A stretch of DNA of 32,726 nucleotides from an uncultured Alphaproteobacteria bacterium (GTDB lineage: Bacteria > Pseudomonadota > Alphaproteobacteria > Rickettsiales > Midichloriaceae). The stretch lies in assembly GCA_903887235.1 (NCBI GenBank), contig CAISOX010000109.1:1-32726 (forward strand). Direction: 5' to 3'. Shown here piece by piece: positions 23,122 through 32,532 of the stretch. How positions within the stretch are numbered: position 1 is the stretch's first letter; each line of letters begins with the position of its first letter. Made by a program: the position numbers and the translations under genes. The notes beneath the pieces were generated by a model, which searched no databases, was not told the origin of the DNA, and saw only the letters and a program-made list of their open reading frames with translations.

Positions 23122-24225
23122 ATGATAGATAATCCTTGGGGTAGTAATTTGGATAATAAAAATTCTGAAAATGAAGATAATAATACAAAAGAGTCACTAA
23201 AAAAGACTCAAGAAAAGATCATAGGTTATATTAATTTTAACAATAAAAAGAAAGGTAGTCATTTTGGAATGATATATGTGGCTTTAGTATTGTTAGCATT
23301 AATATGGCTCTCAACAGGATTTTTTACTGTAGATACGGATGAAGAGGGGATAATAATGAGATTTGGTAAATATAGTAGAGAGGTAAAGCCTGGTCTAAAT
23401 TATAAATTACCAAGTCCTATTGAAACGGTTGAAAAAGTAAGTGTAACTAGGATTAAAAAGGATATTATTGGCAAAATTACTGATCCGATTGGAGTTTCCA
23501 AGACTAATTATTTAGGCGTAGACGATTCAAAGCAAAATGAGAATGATTTAAGTTATCCTAAAGAAAGTCAGATGCTGACGGGAGATGAGAACATAATTGA
23601 TATGCATTTTTACGTACAGTGGAAGATTATGAATGCAAAAAATTATTTATTCAATATCAAGGATGGCACAAGTGAGAATATTGTTAAAAGTGCTGCTGAA
23701 AGTGTAATGAGGCAGGTAATTAGTGAGGTAACGCTATCAGAAGCATTATCTGAAAAAAGGCTGCTAATTGAGCAGGATGTTAAAAATGGATTGCAAAAGA
23801 TAATGGATTCATATGGTTCTGGGATTGAAATTGTTAGTGTGGGGATTTTATATAGTTATGTTGGGCCAGAAGTAAGGGATGCATACCGTGATGTACAATC
23901 AGCAAAGGCTGATAGAGAAAGATTCATCAATCAAGCGCAGGCTTATAGGAATGAGATTATACCAAAAGCTAAAGGTGAGGGTGCTACATTGGTTGAAAAA
24001 GCCCTAGCATATAAAGAATCTACCATATCTAAGGCTTATGGTGAGGCAACTAAGTTTAATGAAATTTTCAAAGCTTACTCGGTTGATAAAGACATTACGA
24101 AAAAAAGAATGTATTTAGATACAATGGAAAAAGTTTATCAAGATACTAATAAAATTATTATTGATAAAGATATATCCAAAGGTATATTGCCATTTTTACC
24201 GCTTAATAAGATGGATAACAAATAA
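23122..24225 (+). CDS. hflK: FtsH protease modulator HflK
   Basis: A 367-residue inner-membrane SPFH-domain protein that pairs with HflC in a large assembly around the FtsH protease and restrains its action on membrane proteins. The N-terminal ~45 residues are polar (HflK-type, cytoplasmic), followed by a membrane segment at ~50-70 (MIYVALVLLALIWLSTGFF). The SPFH domain starts TVDTDEEGIIMRFGKY and VKPGLNYKLPSPIE, continues through DGTSENIVKSAAESVMRQVI, and ends with the QAYRNEIIPKAKGEGATLVE helix. An acidic loop near 125-150 is somewhat longer than usual. It is the first gene after the 96-base gap and leads into hflC after 22 bases. Confidence 0.95.
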   Translation: MIDNPWGSNLDNKNSENEDNNTKESLKKTQEKIIGYINFNNKKKGSHFGMIYVALVLLALIWLSTGFFTVDTDEEGIIMRFGKYSREVKPGLNYKLPSPIETVEKVSVTRIKKDIIGKITDPIGVSKTNYLGVDDSKQNENDLSYPKESQMLTGDENIIDMHFYVQWKIMNAKNYLFNIKDGTSENIVKSAAESVMRQVISEVTLSEALSEKRLLIEQDVKNGLQKIMDSYGSGIEIVSVGILYSYVGPEVRDAYRDVQSAKADRERFINQAQAYRNEIIPKAKGEGATLVEKALAYKESTISKAYGEATKFNEIFKAYSVDKDITKKRMYLDTMEKVYQDTNKIIIDKDISKGILPFLPLNKMDNK

Positions 24226-24247
24226 TGATAATAAATAAAATTGAGGT

Positions 24248-25111
24248 ATGATGAGAAAAGTTCAAGGTGGTTTGCTTATTGCGTTTATAATAATACTTTT
24301 TCTTGTAGCTAATTCAATTTATGTCTTAGATCAAAGGAAGATAGCAATTATTATACAGTTTGGTGAAGTAATTAATGAGGTAGTAGAGCCTGGATTAAAA
24401 GTTAAATTACCGCTAGTTCAAGATGTGAAATTTTTTGACAAGAGGATACAAAATTTAACGTTTAAAATGAGTGAGAACAGCGAGGTTGTTGCCTTTGATC
24501 AAAAGACAATGAAGGTGGATGCATATGCAAAATATAAAATAGTTAATCCAAAAAGTTTTTATGAAGCAGTGCAAGATGATTATAAATTCAGAGTTAGATT
24601 GGAATCTATAATTGAGTCTGGAATTAGAGAAGTAATTGGTAGGGTAAAATTTATTGAAATTTTGGGTTCTAAGAGAAATAAAATCCGAGAAGATGTAATT
24701 GATATAGTAAATGAAAACGTCAGAAGTTTTGGAGTTGATATTGTTGACGTTAGGCTTATTAGGGTCAATTTACCAGATAAAGCAAGAAATGCTGTTTATG
24801 AAAGGATGATAACAGAAAGGCAGAAAGAAGCTAAAGAAATTAGGGCGATAGGACATCAAGAGAGTGAAATTATCAAGGCTAAATCGGACAAGGAGAGGAC
24901 AATTCTTATTGCAGAAGCGAATAAAGAAGCAGAAATTATTAAAGGGCAGGGTGATGCCGAAGCCATTAACATATATGCGCAAGCATATAGTAAGGATAGA
25001 GATTTTTATGAATATTACAAATCATTAGACATATACAAAAATTTATTTAATGAAAATTCGTCTTTAGTACTTTCGTCAGATAATAAATTTTTAAAGTATT
25101 TTAATAATTAG
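24248..25111 (+). CDS. hflC: FtsH protease modulator HflC
   Basis: A 287-residue SPFH-domain partner of HflK, anchored by an N-terminal membrane segment (LLIAFIIILFLVANSIYVL, ~8-26). The SPFH core follows: DQRKIAIIIQFGEVINEVVE, PGLKVKLPLVQDVKFFDKRI, then ESIIESGIREVIGRVKF. The classic HflC helical block RQKEAKEIRAIGHQESEIIK and GQGDAEAINIYAQAYSKDRDFYEYYKSL ends it. Length and order (hflK then hflC) are standard. The ddl gene starts 25 bases downstream. Confidence 0.96.
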   Translation: MMRKVQGGLLIAFIIILFLVANSIYVLDQRKIAIIIQFGEVINEVVEPGLKVKLPLVQDVKFFDKRIQNLTFKMSENSEVVAFDQKTMKVDAYAKYKIVNPKSFYEAVQDDYKFRVRLESIIESGIREVIGRVKFIEILGSKRNKIREDVIDIVNENVRSFGVDIVDVRLIRVNLPDKARNAVYERMITERQKEAKEIRAIGHQESEIIKAKSDKERTILIAEANKEAEIIKGQGDAEAINIYAQAYSKDRDFYEYYKSLDIYKNLFNENSSLVLSSDNKFLKYFNN

Positions 25112-25136
25112 TAATTTTTAAAATAATTATAGATAA

Positions 25137-26291
25137 ATGAAAAAATTAAAAATTGGTGTTTTATTTGGTGGTTTGTCCGCTGAGCATGAAGTTTCTATCA
25201 AATCAGCAATTTCTATAATTAAAAATCTTAATGTAGCTAAATATTTTATTATTCCTATATATATTGATATTGAGGGTAAGTGGCATTATATAGATTTGGA
25301 CCCATTAATAAATGAGTCAGAGATTGACTTAGCTCATCATATTACAAAGTGCATAAACCAGATTAATGGTCAAGATAACTACAATTATAATTGCGTTAAG
25401 CTTGTAGATTTCAATGAAATAAATCAATCAGTTGATGTGCTTTTCCCTATTATACACGGAAAAACTGGAGAAGATGGTATATTACAAGGTTTTTTTGAGT
25501 TGCTAAATATTCCGTATGTGAGCTCAAATATTTTGAGTTCATCAATTACAATGGATAAGGAATTTACTAAAATGATACTAAAAGGGAGTGGTACCTTGGT
25601 TGCACCATATATTAGCATTAAAGAGTATCAGTATGGCAATGAAGAAAAGAAGAATAATTTTATTCAATATATCAGTCAAAATTTTTCTTATCCTGTTTTT
25701 GTTAAACCTGCAAATGGAGGTTCTAGTATTGGTATTGAAAAGGTAAAGCAATTTGATGACCTAGTGGGTAGTATTGAAAATGCCTTTAAATATGACAATA
25801 AAATTTTAGTTGAACAAGGGATTTTGGGTAAAGAAATAGAAGTATCTGTACTCGAAAACATTGATGATTATGACAAACCTATAATCAGTTATCCTGGAGA
25901 GTTAATTCCAAAAGATGAGTTTTACAGCTACAAAGCTAAATATATAATGAAGGATGGTGCAAAATTTCAAATTCCTGCAATATTAGATGATTCTATAGTA
26001 AATATTATTAGAGAAAAAGCTGGAGAAATTTTTAAAATTTTAGAATGTAATTGTCTTGCAAGGATAGATTTTTTTCTTGAAACTAAAAGCAATAGATTAT
26101 TTTTTAGTGAGATAAACACACTTCCTGGATTTACAGAAATTAGTCTATATCCTAAATTATTAGATCATTATGGAATCAAATATAAAGATTTACTAGACAA
26201 ATTAATCGCACTATCACTAAAGAAGCATAAACTTAGTAGGCTAAAAAATAAAAATTCTATTGATATTTTGAGCTCTATCAAATTAAATTAG
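25137..26291 (+). CDS. ddl: D-alanine--D-alanine ligase
   Basis: A 384-residue ATP-grasp ligase that joins two D-alanines for the peptidoglycan stem peptide, in the cytoplasm. Family blocks are VLFGGLSAEHEVSIKSA (N-terminal), FPIIHGKTGEDGILQGFFEL, SSSITMDKEFTKMILKG, PVFVKPANGGSSIGIEKV, LVEQGILGKEIEVSVLEN, and the C-terminal LARIDFFLE and SEINTLPGFTEISLYPKL. It is slightly long because of inserts (about residues 58-80) and a polar tail. Its presence implies the organism makes some peptidoglycan. In many alphaproteobacteria ddl sits with ftsQ-ftsA; here the neighbours are hflKC and secretion genes. Confidence 0.95.
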   Translation: MKKLKIGVLFGGLSAEHEVSIKSAISIIKNLNVAKYFIIPIYIDIEGKWHYIDLDPLINESEIDLAHHITKCINQINGQDNYNYNCVKLVDFNEINQSVDVLFPIIHGKTGEDGILQGFFELLNIPYVSSNILSSSITMDKEFTKMILKGSGTLVAPYISIKEYQYGNEEKKNNFIQYISQNFSYPVFVKPANGGSSIGIEKVKQFDDLVGSIENAFKYDNKILVEQGILGKEIEVSVLENIDDYDKPIISYPGELIPKDEFYSYKAKYIMKDGAKFQIPAILDDSIVNIIREKAGEIFKILECNCLARIDFFLETKSNRLFFSEINTLPGFTEISLYPKLLDHYGIKYKDLLDKLIALSLKKHKLSRLKNKNSIDILSSIKLN

Positions 26292-26294
26292 AGT

Positions 26295-26310
26295 AAGGAG
26301 TGATTTTTTG
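26295..26310 (+). promoter_or_regulatory. Ribosome site favouring a TTG start
   Basis: AAGGAG at 26295-26300 lies 7 bases before TTG at 26308 but 13 bases before the first ATG at 26314. The spacing supports initiation at TTG, giving MNMLDII. Confidence 0.55.
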
Positions 26311-27063
26311 AACATGCTGGATATCATTAATTATATAATAGCGGGATACTTTGGATTAATAATAGGTAATTTTGCAACGTCTTTTTACTTTAGAGTTCCA
26401 AGAAATATTCCACTTATGGGGTTTAATTACGTAAATTCTATTCCTCCTAGATGTTCAACGTGTAACCATCATTTGAAATTGAAAGAATACATACCACTTT
26501 TTGGATATATTTTTTGTAATGGTAGGTGTAATTATTGTGGTGTAAAAATTGACTTTAGTTATTTTATTATTGAAATTCTCTCATTATTTTTATCTTTATT
26601 TTGCTACTATAGCTTTAACTTCCTTGATTGGTATATAATTTTTGTTCTATTTGGAATAGTATCTTTAATGATGTCTTTAAACCTTAACTCTAGCCACGAA
26701 GTTAATGTCAAATTTTTAATATTTAATATTTTTTTAGCGATAATATACAAAACGCTATTAAATTTAACAGTTTATGATTGGGTTTTTAAAATAGCCATTT
26801 GCTCAATTTTTTATACATTGTACATGAATATATCCCATAGAAATAATTTAGGCGGTATAAATCTGGAATTATTAAAAATTTTTTTGGTGGCATTCTTCTG
26901 GTTTGATTTGAATTTGATGATACCATATGCTCTACTAATGATAGCAATTTATTTTATGTATGTTAAATTCAATATGAAATTTACTAAATATCTATATTCT
27001 AGTAGTTATCTATTAATATTTTTTATGACAATAATTAATCACTTAATGACGTCGCAATGGTAG
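26308..27063 (+). CDS. Prepilin-peptidase-like membrane protein, probably inactive
   Basis: A 251-residue polytopic membrane protein related to type 4 prepilin peptidases (PilD/GspO, family A24). The N-terminal domain is well preserved: a first membrane helix with GNFATSFYFRVPRNIP, then a zinc-type motif with C49-C52 (RCSTC) and C74-C77 (GRCNYC), and KLKEYIPLFGYI and DFSYFIIEILS. The C-terminal peptidase half is degenerate. Where active enzymes have GxGDxK, this reads GGINLE (182-187), with Asn185 in the Asp position. The first catalytic Asp also appears absent (SLNLNSSHEV, ~123-132). It may therefore act as a non-catalytic membrane factor. Spacing is tight: 16 bases after ddl, with a 7-base overlap into virB8. 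A true peptidase role looks unlikely. Confidence 0.75.
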   Translation: MNMLDIINYIIAGYFGLIIGNFATSFYFRVPRNIPLMGFNYVNSIPPRCSTCNHHLKLKEYIPLFGYIFCNGRCNYCGVKIDFSYFIIEILSLFLSLFCYYSFNFLDWYIIFVLFGIVSLMMSLNLNSSHEVNVKFLIFNIFLAIIYKTLLNLTVYDWVFKIAICSIFYTLYMNISHRNNLGGINLELLKIFLVAFFWFDLNLMIPYALLMIAIYFMYVKFNMKFTKYLYSSSYLLIFFMTIINHLMTSQW

Positions 27064-27758
27064 AGTATCCAAGTAATAAAGTAAGTGTGGTGGTATTGAA
27101 CAAAGATTATTATGATAAAGCACTGAATTGGTTTTTCTTTAAATATGTAAGTATTAATATATATGTAAGATATACGTTGATAGTTGCTGTAATATTAAGC
27201 ATAGCGACTTTTATGATTTATAAGACAGCTACTTTTAATATGGATGTTAAGAGGTATCCATTTCCAATATATTTTGACAATGAGGTGGAGTATTATCCAA
27301 AAATTCAAAGTACAGGGATAAAAAATGAAAATATCAATTTATCAATAGCGAGATATCTGATAATAAATTACATAAAGACAAGAGAAGAATTTGATTCTAA
27401 TAGTCTGGATCTTGGTAAATTAAATGAGAGGCTAAATTACATAAATAATATTTCATCTCTTATAGTGTTTCAGGAATATTTTAAATTTATTAATATTGAT
27501 GATAATCCAGAAAGTCCATTGTTGAAATATAGATATAAAAATAGTAGGATAATCGAGATTAGTAATGTAGAATTTTTGAAAAAAGTTACTGTACCTTCAT
27601 ATGCAAAAGTATCTTATAGAGTTCGCTCATTAATTAATGGTAAAGAGGCGATTGAAGAAAAGGTAGCTGAAATTAATTTTTTCATGTCGGAAATTAATAA
27701 AAAATTTATGGATTCAAAGAAAAGTATAAATTTTTTGATAACTAGTTATAAAGATTGA
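27057..27758 (+). CDS. virB8: Type IV secretion protein VirB8
   Basis: A 233-residue bitopic inner-membrane assembly factor of the type IV secretion system. A short cytoplasmic N-terminus (DYYDKALNWFFFKYVSINIY) and a membrane segment at ~38-56 precede a periplasmic NTF2-like domain. That domain shows the VirB8 pattern: YFDNEVEYYPKIQ, then IARYLIINYIKTREEFD, and the strands of FLKKVTVPSYAKVSYRVRSL and EEKVAEINFFMSE. The extreme C-terminus lacks the common NPLGF-type ending and reads SINFLITSYKD. It overlaps the preceding gene by 7 bases and precedes virB9 by 16 bases. Rickettsiales often carry two virB8 copies; I cannot tell which copy this is without the rest of the genome. Confidence 0.9.
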   Translation: MVEYPSNKVSVVVLNKDYYDKALNWFFFKYVSINIYVRYTLIVAVILSIATFMIYKTATFNMDVKRYPFPIYFDNEVEYYPKIQSTGIKNENINLSIARYLIINYIKTREEFDSNSLDLGKLNERLNYINNISSLIVFQEYFKFINIDDNPESPLLKYRYKNSRIIEISNVEFLKKVTVPSYAKVSYRVRSLINGKEAIEEKVAEINFFMSEINKKFMDSKKSINFLITSYKD

Positions 27759-27774
27759 TACGTTTAATAATTTT

Positions 27775-28545
27775 ATGAAAAATAAATACTTAAGAAGTCT
27801 GTTTGTTTTCCTGTTGTTTTTAAATATTAGTATTTGTAGTAATGCAACTGTAATGCCTAGATCAATGGGGGGGGAGGATAGGATTAAAATAATTAACTAC
27901 GTACCAAACGCGGTTTTTAGATATATTGGCCATTATTATTATCAAACCATTATAGAGTTTTCTCTTGATGAGGAAATTCAGACTATAACTATGGGTACCC
28001 CTACTCCTTGGCAAATTGTTCCTGCTGGAAACAGAATTTTTCTTAAACCGATTGAAGATGATGCAACTACAAACATGACTGTGATTACAAATAAAAGAAT
28101 GTATTTTTTTGAAATGCATGCAAAGAATGCAGACAGTATAAATGATCCTGATTTGGCGTTTATTATAAAATTTGTATATCCTAGTGAGACGAATTATTCC
28201 TCAATAAAAAATGTAGAAAGTAACAGTGGGCCTGATTTAACGAAGCCAGAGTTATATAATTTTGAATATAAGATTAGTGGTAGTGCGGTGAACATTGAAC
28301 CAACCCAAATCTTTGATGATGGTAGATTTACGTATCTGAAATTCAGGGAGATAAATGCGGAATTGCCTGCTGTATTTCTTGTAAATAATGATGGGAGTGA
28401 AGCTCTTGTAAATTACAGAGTTGAAAAAGGATATATTGTAATAGAAAGGGTGACAAGTAGATATACATTAAGGCATGGCAATGATGTAATATGTGTTTTC
28501 AATGAAAAGCCATTACTTCGTAATAATAGTGGTATAAAAAAATAG
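27775..28545 (+). CDS. virB9: Type IV secretion protein VirB9
   Basis: A 256-residue component of the outer-membrane core complex, exported by an N-terminal signal peptide (LFVFLLFLNISICSNA, ~1-25). The N-terminal VirB9 domain shows RIKIINYVPNAVFRYIGHYY, ITMGTPTPWQIVPAGNRIFL, and TNMTVITNKRMYFFEM. The typical DPDLAFIIKFVYP and the linker into the C-terminal domain follow. The C-terminal domain is present: IFDDGRFTYLKFREINAELP, then NDGSEALVNYR, IVIERVTSRYTLRHGNDVIC. It is therefore full length, not one of the truncated VirB9 duplicates described in Rickettsia. No virB10 or virB11 follows; ftsK comes 21 bases later, which separates this pair from its usual core-complex partners. Confidence 0.92.
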   Translation: MKNKYLRSLFVFLLFLNISICSNATVMPRSMGGEDRIKIINYVPNAVFRYIGHYYYQTIIEFSLDEEIQTITMGTPTPWQIVPAGNRIFLKPIEDDATTNMTVITNKRMYFFEMHAKNADSINDPDLAFIIKFVYPSETNYSSIKNVESNSGPDLTKPELYNFEYKISGSAVNIEPTQIFDDGRFTYLKFREINAELPAVFLVNNDGSEALVNYRVEKGYIVIERVTSRYTLRHGNDVICVFNEKPLLRNNSGIKK

Positions 28546-28566
28546 TTTCTGCGCATATTTATTTAG

Positions 28567-30771
28567 ATGTCTTATTTAAAGAAAAGTTTTAAGTTATTTA
28601 TGGCAGTGGTCATAATATGCATGATGGTTTTTGTTTTAATCTCGATCATTACATATGATAAATTGGATCCATCTGCATTAAATGCAACTGGAGCTCTTGA
28701 TGCACATAATTTTTTCGGTATCTACGGAGCTAATATTTCAGCTATTTTGCTCCAGATTTTTGGATATTCATTCATACTGCCAATTGTGTTTTTCTTTGTA
28801 TATGCTGTCAAGATATTGAATAATTTACCAAACAAATTTTTTATATACAGAACTACAGGCATTTTATTTGCAACGTTAATACTCGCAATAATATTTTCTT
28901 TGATATCAATAAATAGTATTATTATTAACATTGGATATGGTGGATTTATAGGCGATTACCTTAAGCAATTACTATTAATTCATATTAAGAAAGACATATT
29001 ATTATTTTCACTTATAGGTATATTTATTGTTATTAGTGCTATTTGTTTAGGACTTACTTTTAGTGAGTGGAGGAGTATATTTAAGTGTATAGGTTTTTGT
29101 ATAAGAATGTTATTTAAATGCATCAAATTTGTCATTGCTAAGTTATCTAGTCAAAGAAAAAAATTTGATGAAGAAGCTTTTAATGAAAATATGGTAAAAG
29201 CAGATAATCCAATAATGAATAAAAAGCCAGAGATAGCAAAAAAGATTGATAATAAAGGTGATAAATTAACATTACCATCTGTTGAGATATTGGATAAAAT
29301 TTCTGAACATTCAAGTTCAAGAAATTCATCTAATAATGAACGGGTTAAAGAGAATAGTGAAAGTTTGAAAAAAATTTTAAAAGACTACGGTATTAAGGGA
29401 GAAATGTTAAATTATAGCGTTGGTCCAGTTGTGACTTTATTTGAACTTGAGCCTGCTGCAGGTACAAAAGCTTCAAGAGTAATTGGATTGTCTGATGATA
29501 TAGCAAGGTCTATGAGTGCAGCATCGACGAGAATTGCTGTAATACCTGGTAAAAATGCGTTAGGTATTGAGATACCAAATGATAAAAGAGAGATAATATA
29601 TTTGCGAGAACTAATAGAAAGTAAGGAATATAAAAATAATAATTATAAATTACCATTGGTATTGGGAAAATCCATATCTGGTGCGCCAGTCATTACTGAT
29701 TTGGCAAAAATGCCTCATCTTCTTGTAGCAGGGACGACTGGTTCCGGAAAGTCAGTGGCAATTAATACTATGATTTTATCATTATTATATTCTTGCACAG
29801 TTAAGCAGTGCAGATTTGTGATGATAGACCCTAAAATGTTGGAATTATCTGTGTATGACGGCATACCACATCTTCTTTCGCCAGTTGTAACTGAAGCAAA
29901 AAAAGCAGTTGGAGCGTTAAAATGGGTTGTTCAAGAAATGGAAAGAAGATATAGGGCAATGGCTTCGCTTGGAGTTAGGAATATTATGGGGTTTAATGAA
30001 TTATTATTGCAGGCCAATAAAAAAGGAACAACACTCAAAAAAAATATACAAACCGGTTTTGATCCTGAAACTGGCGAACCAACATTTGAAGAGGTTGATT
30101 TAGGAAATGAAGAATTGCCTTACATTGTGGTCATAGTGGATGAAATGGCAGATTTGATGTTAGTTGCTGGTAAGGAAATTGAAGGGTATATTCAGAGAAT
30201 TGCTCAAATGGCTAGAGCCTCTGGCATTCATTTAATTATGGCAACACAAAGACCATCTGTAGATGTTATTACAGGTGTGATTAAAGCCAATTTCCCCACA
30301 AGAATTAGCTTCCATGTTACCTCAAAGATTGATAGTAGAACAATATTAGGTGAACAGGGGGCTGAGCAACTTTTGGGAATGGGCGACATGTTATACATGA
30401 TGCCAGGTGGTCACATAACAAGAGTACATGGTCCTTTTGTCAGCGATCTTGAGGTTGAAAATGTTGTAAAACAGTTAAAGAATAATAGTTCTGGCGATTA
30501 TGATGTTGATTTTAATTCCTTAATAATTACAGATAATAGCTCGTCAGGTGGTGGTGTTAATTCAGCTTTTGAGGATCAAGACGGAGGGGATTTATATCAA
30601 CAGGCCATAAAAATAGTAATAGATGAAAAAAGGCCAACAACCAGCTATATTCAAAGAAGATTAAAAATTGGGTATAATAAAGCTGCCTCATTAATTGAAC
30701 AAATGGAAAATGATGGAATAATAAGCCCTGCAAATTCTCAAGGAAAAAGAGAAATTCTAAGAAATAAATAA
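28567..30771 (+). CDS. ftsK: DNA translocase FtsK
   Basis: A 734-residue septum-anchored DNA pump that clears chromosomes during division and activates dimer resolution at dif. Four membrane helices fill roughly residues 1-165, followed by a short linker (~190-260). The motor domain has GTTGSGKS at 389-396, Walker B IVVIVDEMADLM with Asp525 and Glu526, and the RA.ATQRPSVDVITGVIK-like block (IHLIMATQRPSVDVITGVIK). The C-terminal winged-helix gamma domain is complete (KRPTTSYIQRRLKIGYNKAA, then MENDGIISPAN) and should read KOPS-type sites. Total length is at the short end for FtsK because the linker is short. It lies 21 bases after virB9 and 32 bases before the eptA-like gene. Confidence 0.96.
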   Translation: MSYLKKSFKLFMAVVIICMMVFVLISIITYDKLDPSALNATGALDAHNFFGIYGANISAILLQIFGYSFILPIVFFFVYAVKILNNLPNKFFIYRTTGILFATLILAIIFSLISINSIIINIGYGGFIGDYLKQLLLIHIKKDILLFSLIGIFIVISAICLGLTFSEWRSIFKCIGFCIRMLFKCIKFVIAKLSSQRKKFDEEAFNENMVKADNPIMNKKPEIAKKIDNKGDKLTLPSVEILDKISEHSSSRNSSNNERVKENSESLKKILKDYGIKGEMLNYSVGPVVTLFELEPAAGTKASRVIGLSDDIARSMSAASTRIAVIPGKNALGIEIPNDKREIIYLRELIESKEYKNNNYKLPLVLGKSISGAPVITDLAKMPHLLVAGTTGSGKSVAINTMILSLLYSCTVKQCRFVMIDPKMLELSVYDGIPHLLSPVVTEAKKAVGALKWVVQEMERRYRAMASLGVRNIMGFNELLLQANKKGTTLKKNIQTGFDPETGEPTFEEVDLGNEELPYIVVIVDEMADLMLVAGKEIEGYIQRIAQMARASGIHLIMATQRPSVDVITGVIKANFPTRISFHVTSKIDSRTILGEQGAEQLLGMGDMLYMMPGGHITRVHGPFVSDLEVENVVKQLKNNSSGDYDVDFNSLIITDNSSSGGGVNSAFEDQDGGDLYQQAIKIVIDEKRPTTSYIQRRLKIGYNKAASLIEQMENDGIISPANSQGKREILRNK

Positions 30772-30803
30772 AAAACTGCAGTTAAAAATTATCAAGATAT
30801 TAA

Positions 30804-32417
30804 ATGTTAAAATTAAAAAATACTATTTCACTTGAGATATTCAATTTATTAATATCTGTTTTTATAGCTTTATTTTTAAATTTTCCACTCTGGAATTTTT
30901 TTTATAATCTAGTTACTATTAACAAGCTTTTTTCACTAAATTTTTTATTAATATTTTTTATTGTTTTAGTATGTTTTATATACTTTGCAATTTCTCTTTT
31001 TTCATTTCGTTATATCCATAAGTTATTGCTATCATTGATTTTAATTTGTGGTTCGTTAGCTCAATATTTTATGCTGAAATATGGAGTTATAATTGACAGC
31101 TCAATGATTCAAAATGTATTAGAGACGGATTTAAAAGAATCTTTTGAATTATTTACGTATAAAATGCTCTTGATGGTTTTATTTTTTGGCATAATACCAT
31201 CATTTGCTATTTATAGAATAAAAATAAGGTATCCTATAAAAATATATGCTTATATCAAATTTTACCTTTTTAGCCTTTTGGCATTAGTAATTTTTATATC
31301 TGTGATATTTGTTCAATACAAAACATTTGTGTCGATTTTTAGAAATCACAAAGATATTATATTCAGAATTATACCAAATAATTACATCAATGGTATTTAT
31401 CAAAATATAATTTTATTACTTCCGGAACAAAGTGTAAAATCAATATCAAGTAAAGCAAATAAGAATCAAGCTTGGCAACACCACCTGAGAAAGACTATAT
31501 TTGTATTTGTGATTGGTGAGGCTGCAAGAGCTAGTAACTTTTCATTAAATGGTTACGTAAAGGAAACAAATCCAAATTTAAAAAAACATGATATAATAAA
31601 CTTCGGCAATTTTTATTCATGTGGGACTACTACAGCTGTCTCGGTGCCATGTATATTTTCCTCACTTAATAAATCAAATTTTAGTAAGGCCAAATTTAAA
31701 AATAATGATAATTTATTAAAGTTAATTAAGAACTCGGGATTTAACACTTTATGGATAGATAATAATAGTGGATGCAAATCTGCTTGTAATGATGTGAAAA
31801 CTATAGAAATGGAATCATATTTAAACGATGGTTTAGACAGAGAAATTTATGACGAGGAGATGTTGAATATTTTTCAAAAATTTATTCAAAAAAACGGCAA
31901 AGATGACCTATTTATTGTTTTACATCAAAAAGGCAGTCATGGTCCTGCATACTACAAGAGAACACCAAATAATTTTCATAAATTTAAACCTATTTGTAAA
32001 TCAATCGAGTTACAGCAATGTTCATCAGAAGATATAACAAATGGTTATGATAACACGATATTATATACAGATTATTTCTTATCAAAGGTAATTACAATAT
32101 TAAAAGAGAATAATGATGCGGATACAGCTATGTTCTACGTTTCGGATCATGGACAATCATTAGGAGAAGATGGTATTTATTTGCATGGGATGCCATACCT
32201 AGTTGCACCAAAGCATCAAAAGCATATCCCAATGATTATATGGTTATCAGAAAATTTTACTATGGATTTTGGTATTAATAAGGATTGTGTTTTAAAGCAG
32301 GTAGAAAAAGAATTTTCTCATGATAATTTATTTCATTCAATTTTGGATTTGTTAAAAATTGATACGAAAGCTCTAAAGAATAGCCTGAGCTTTTTTCAAA
32401 ATTGCAAAGTTAAATAG
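30804..32417 (+). CDS. eptA: Lipid A phosphoethanolamine transferase (EptA family)
   Basis: A 537-residue inner-membrane enzyme that transfers phosphoethanolamine to lipid A phosphates, reducing negative surface charge. Five hydrophobic segments span ~1-172, then the periplasmic sulfatase-fold domain. Catalytic positions match EptA and MCR enzymes: E239 (GEAARASNFSLNGY), Thr277 in SCGTTTAVSVPCIFS (nucleophile by alignment with MCR-1 T285), and D448 and H449 in YVSDHGQSLGEDG. HQKGSHGPAYYKR and YLHGMPYLVAPK are also diagnostic. Three cysteine pairs (C273/C283, C324/C328, C398/C406) match the conserved disulfides. The presence of the gene implies a lipid A-bearing outer membrane. The gene is last in the run; no clear terminator follows. 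Confidence 0.93.
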   Translation: MLKLKNTISLEIFNLLISVFIALFLNFPLWNFFYNLVTINKLFSLNFLLIFFIVLVCFIYFAISLFSFRYIHKLLLSLILICGSLAQYFMLKYGVIIDSSMIQNVLETDLKESFELFTYKMLLMVLFFGIIPSFAIYRIKIRYPIKIYAYIKFYLFSLLALVIFISVIFVQYKTFVSIFRNHKDIIFRIIPNNYINGIYQNIILLLPEQSVKSISSKANKNQAWQHHLRKTIFVFVIGEAARASNFSLNGYVKETNPNLKKHDIINFGNFYSCGTTTAVSVPCIFSSLNKSNFSKAKFKNNDNLLKLIKNSGFNTLWIDNNSGCKSACNDVKTIEMESYLNDGLDREIYDEEMLNIFQKFIQKNGKDDLFIVLHQKGSHGPAYYKRTPNNFHKFKPICKSIELQQCSSEDITNGYDNTILYTDYFLSKVITILKENNDADTAMFYVSDHGQSLGEDGIYLHGMPYLVAPKHQKHIPMIIWLSENFTMDFGINKDCVLKQVEKEFSHDNLFHSILDLLKIDTKALKNSLSFFQNCKVK

Positions 32418-32532
32418 CAAAAGAAATTAAGATTTATACCTTCTATTGATATTTATATGACAATCTAACATTTTGCATTTAAGGCGTATGTAAGGTTGAA
32501 TCTTGATTAGTATACTTCGCTCTAGTTTGGGT

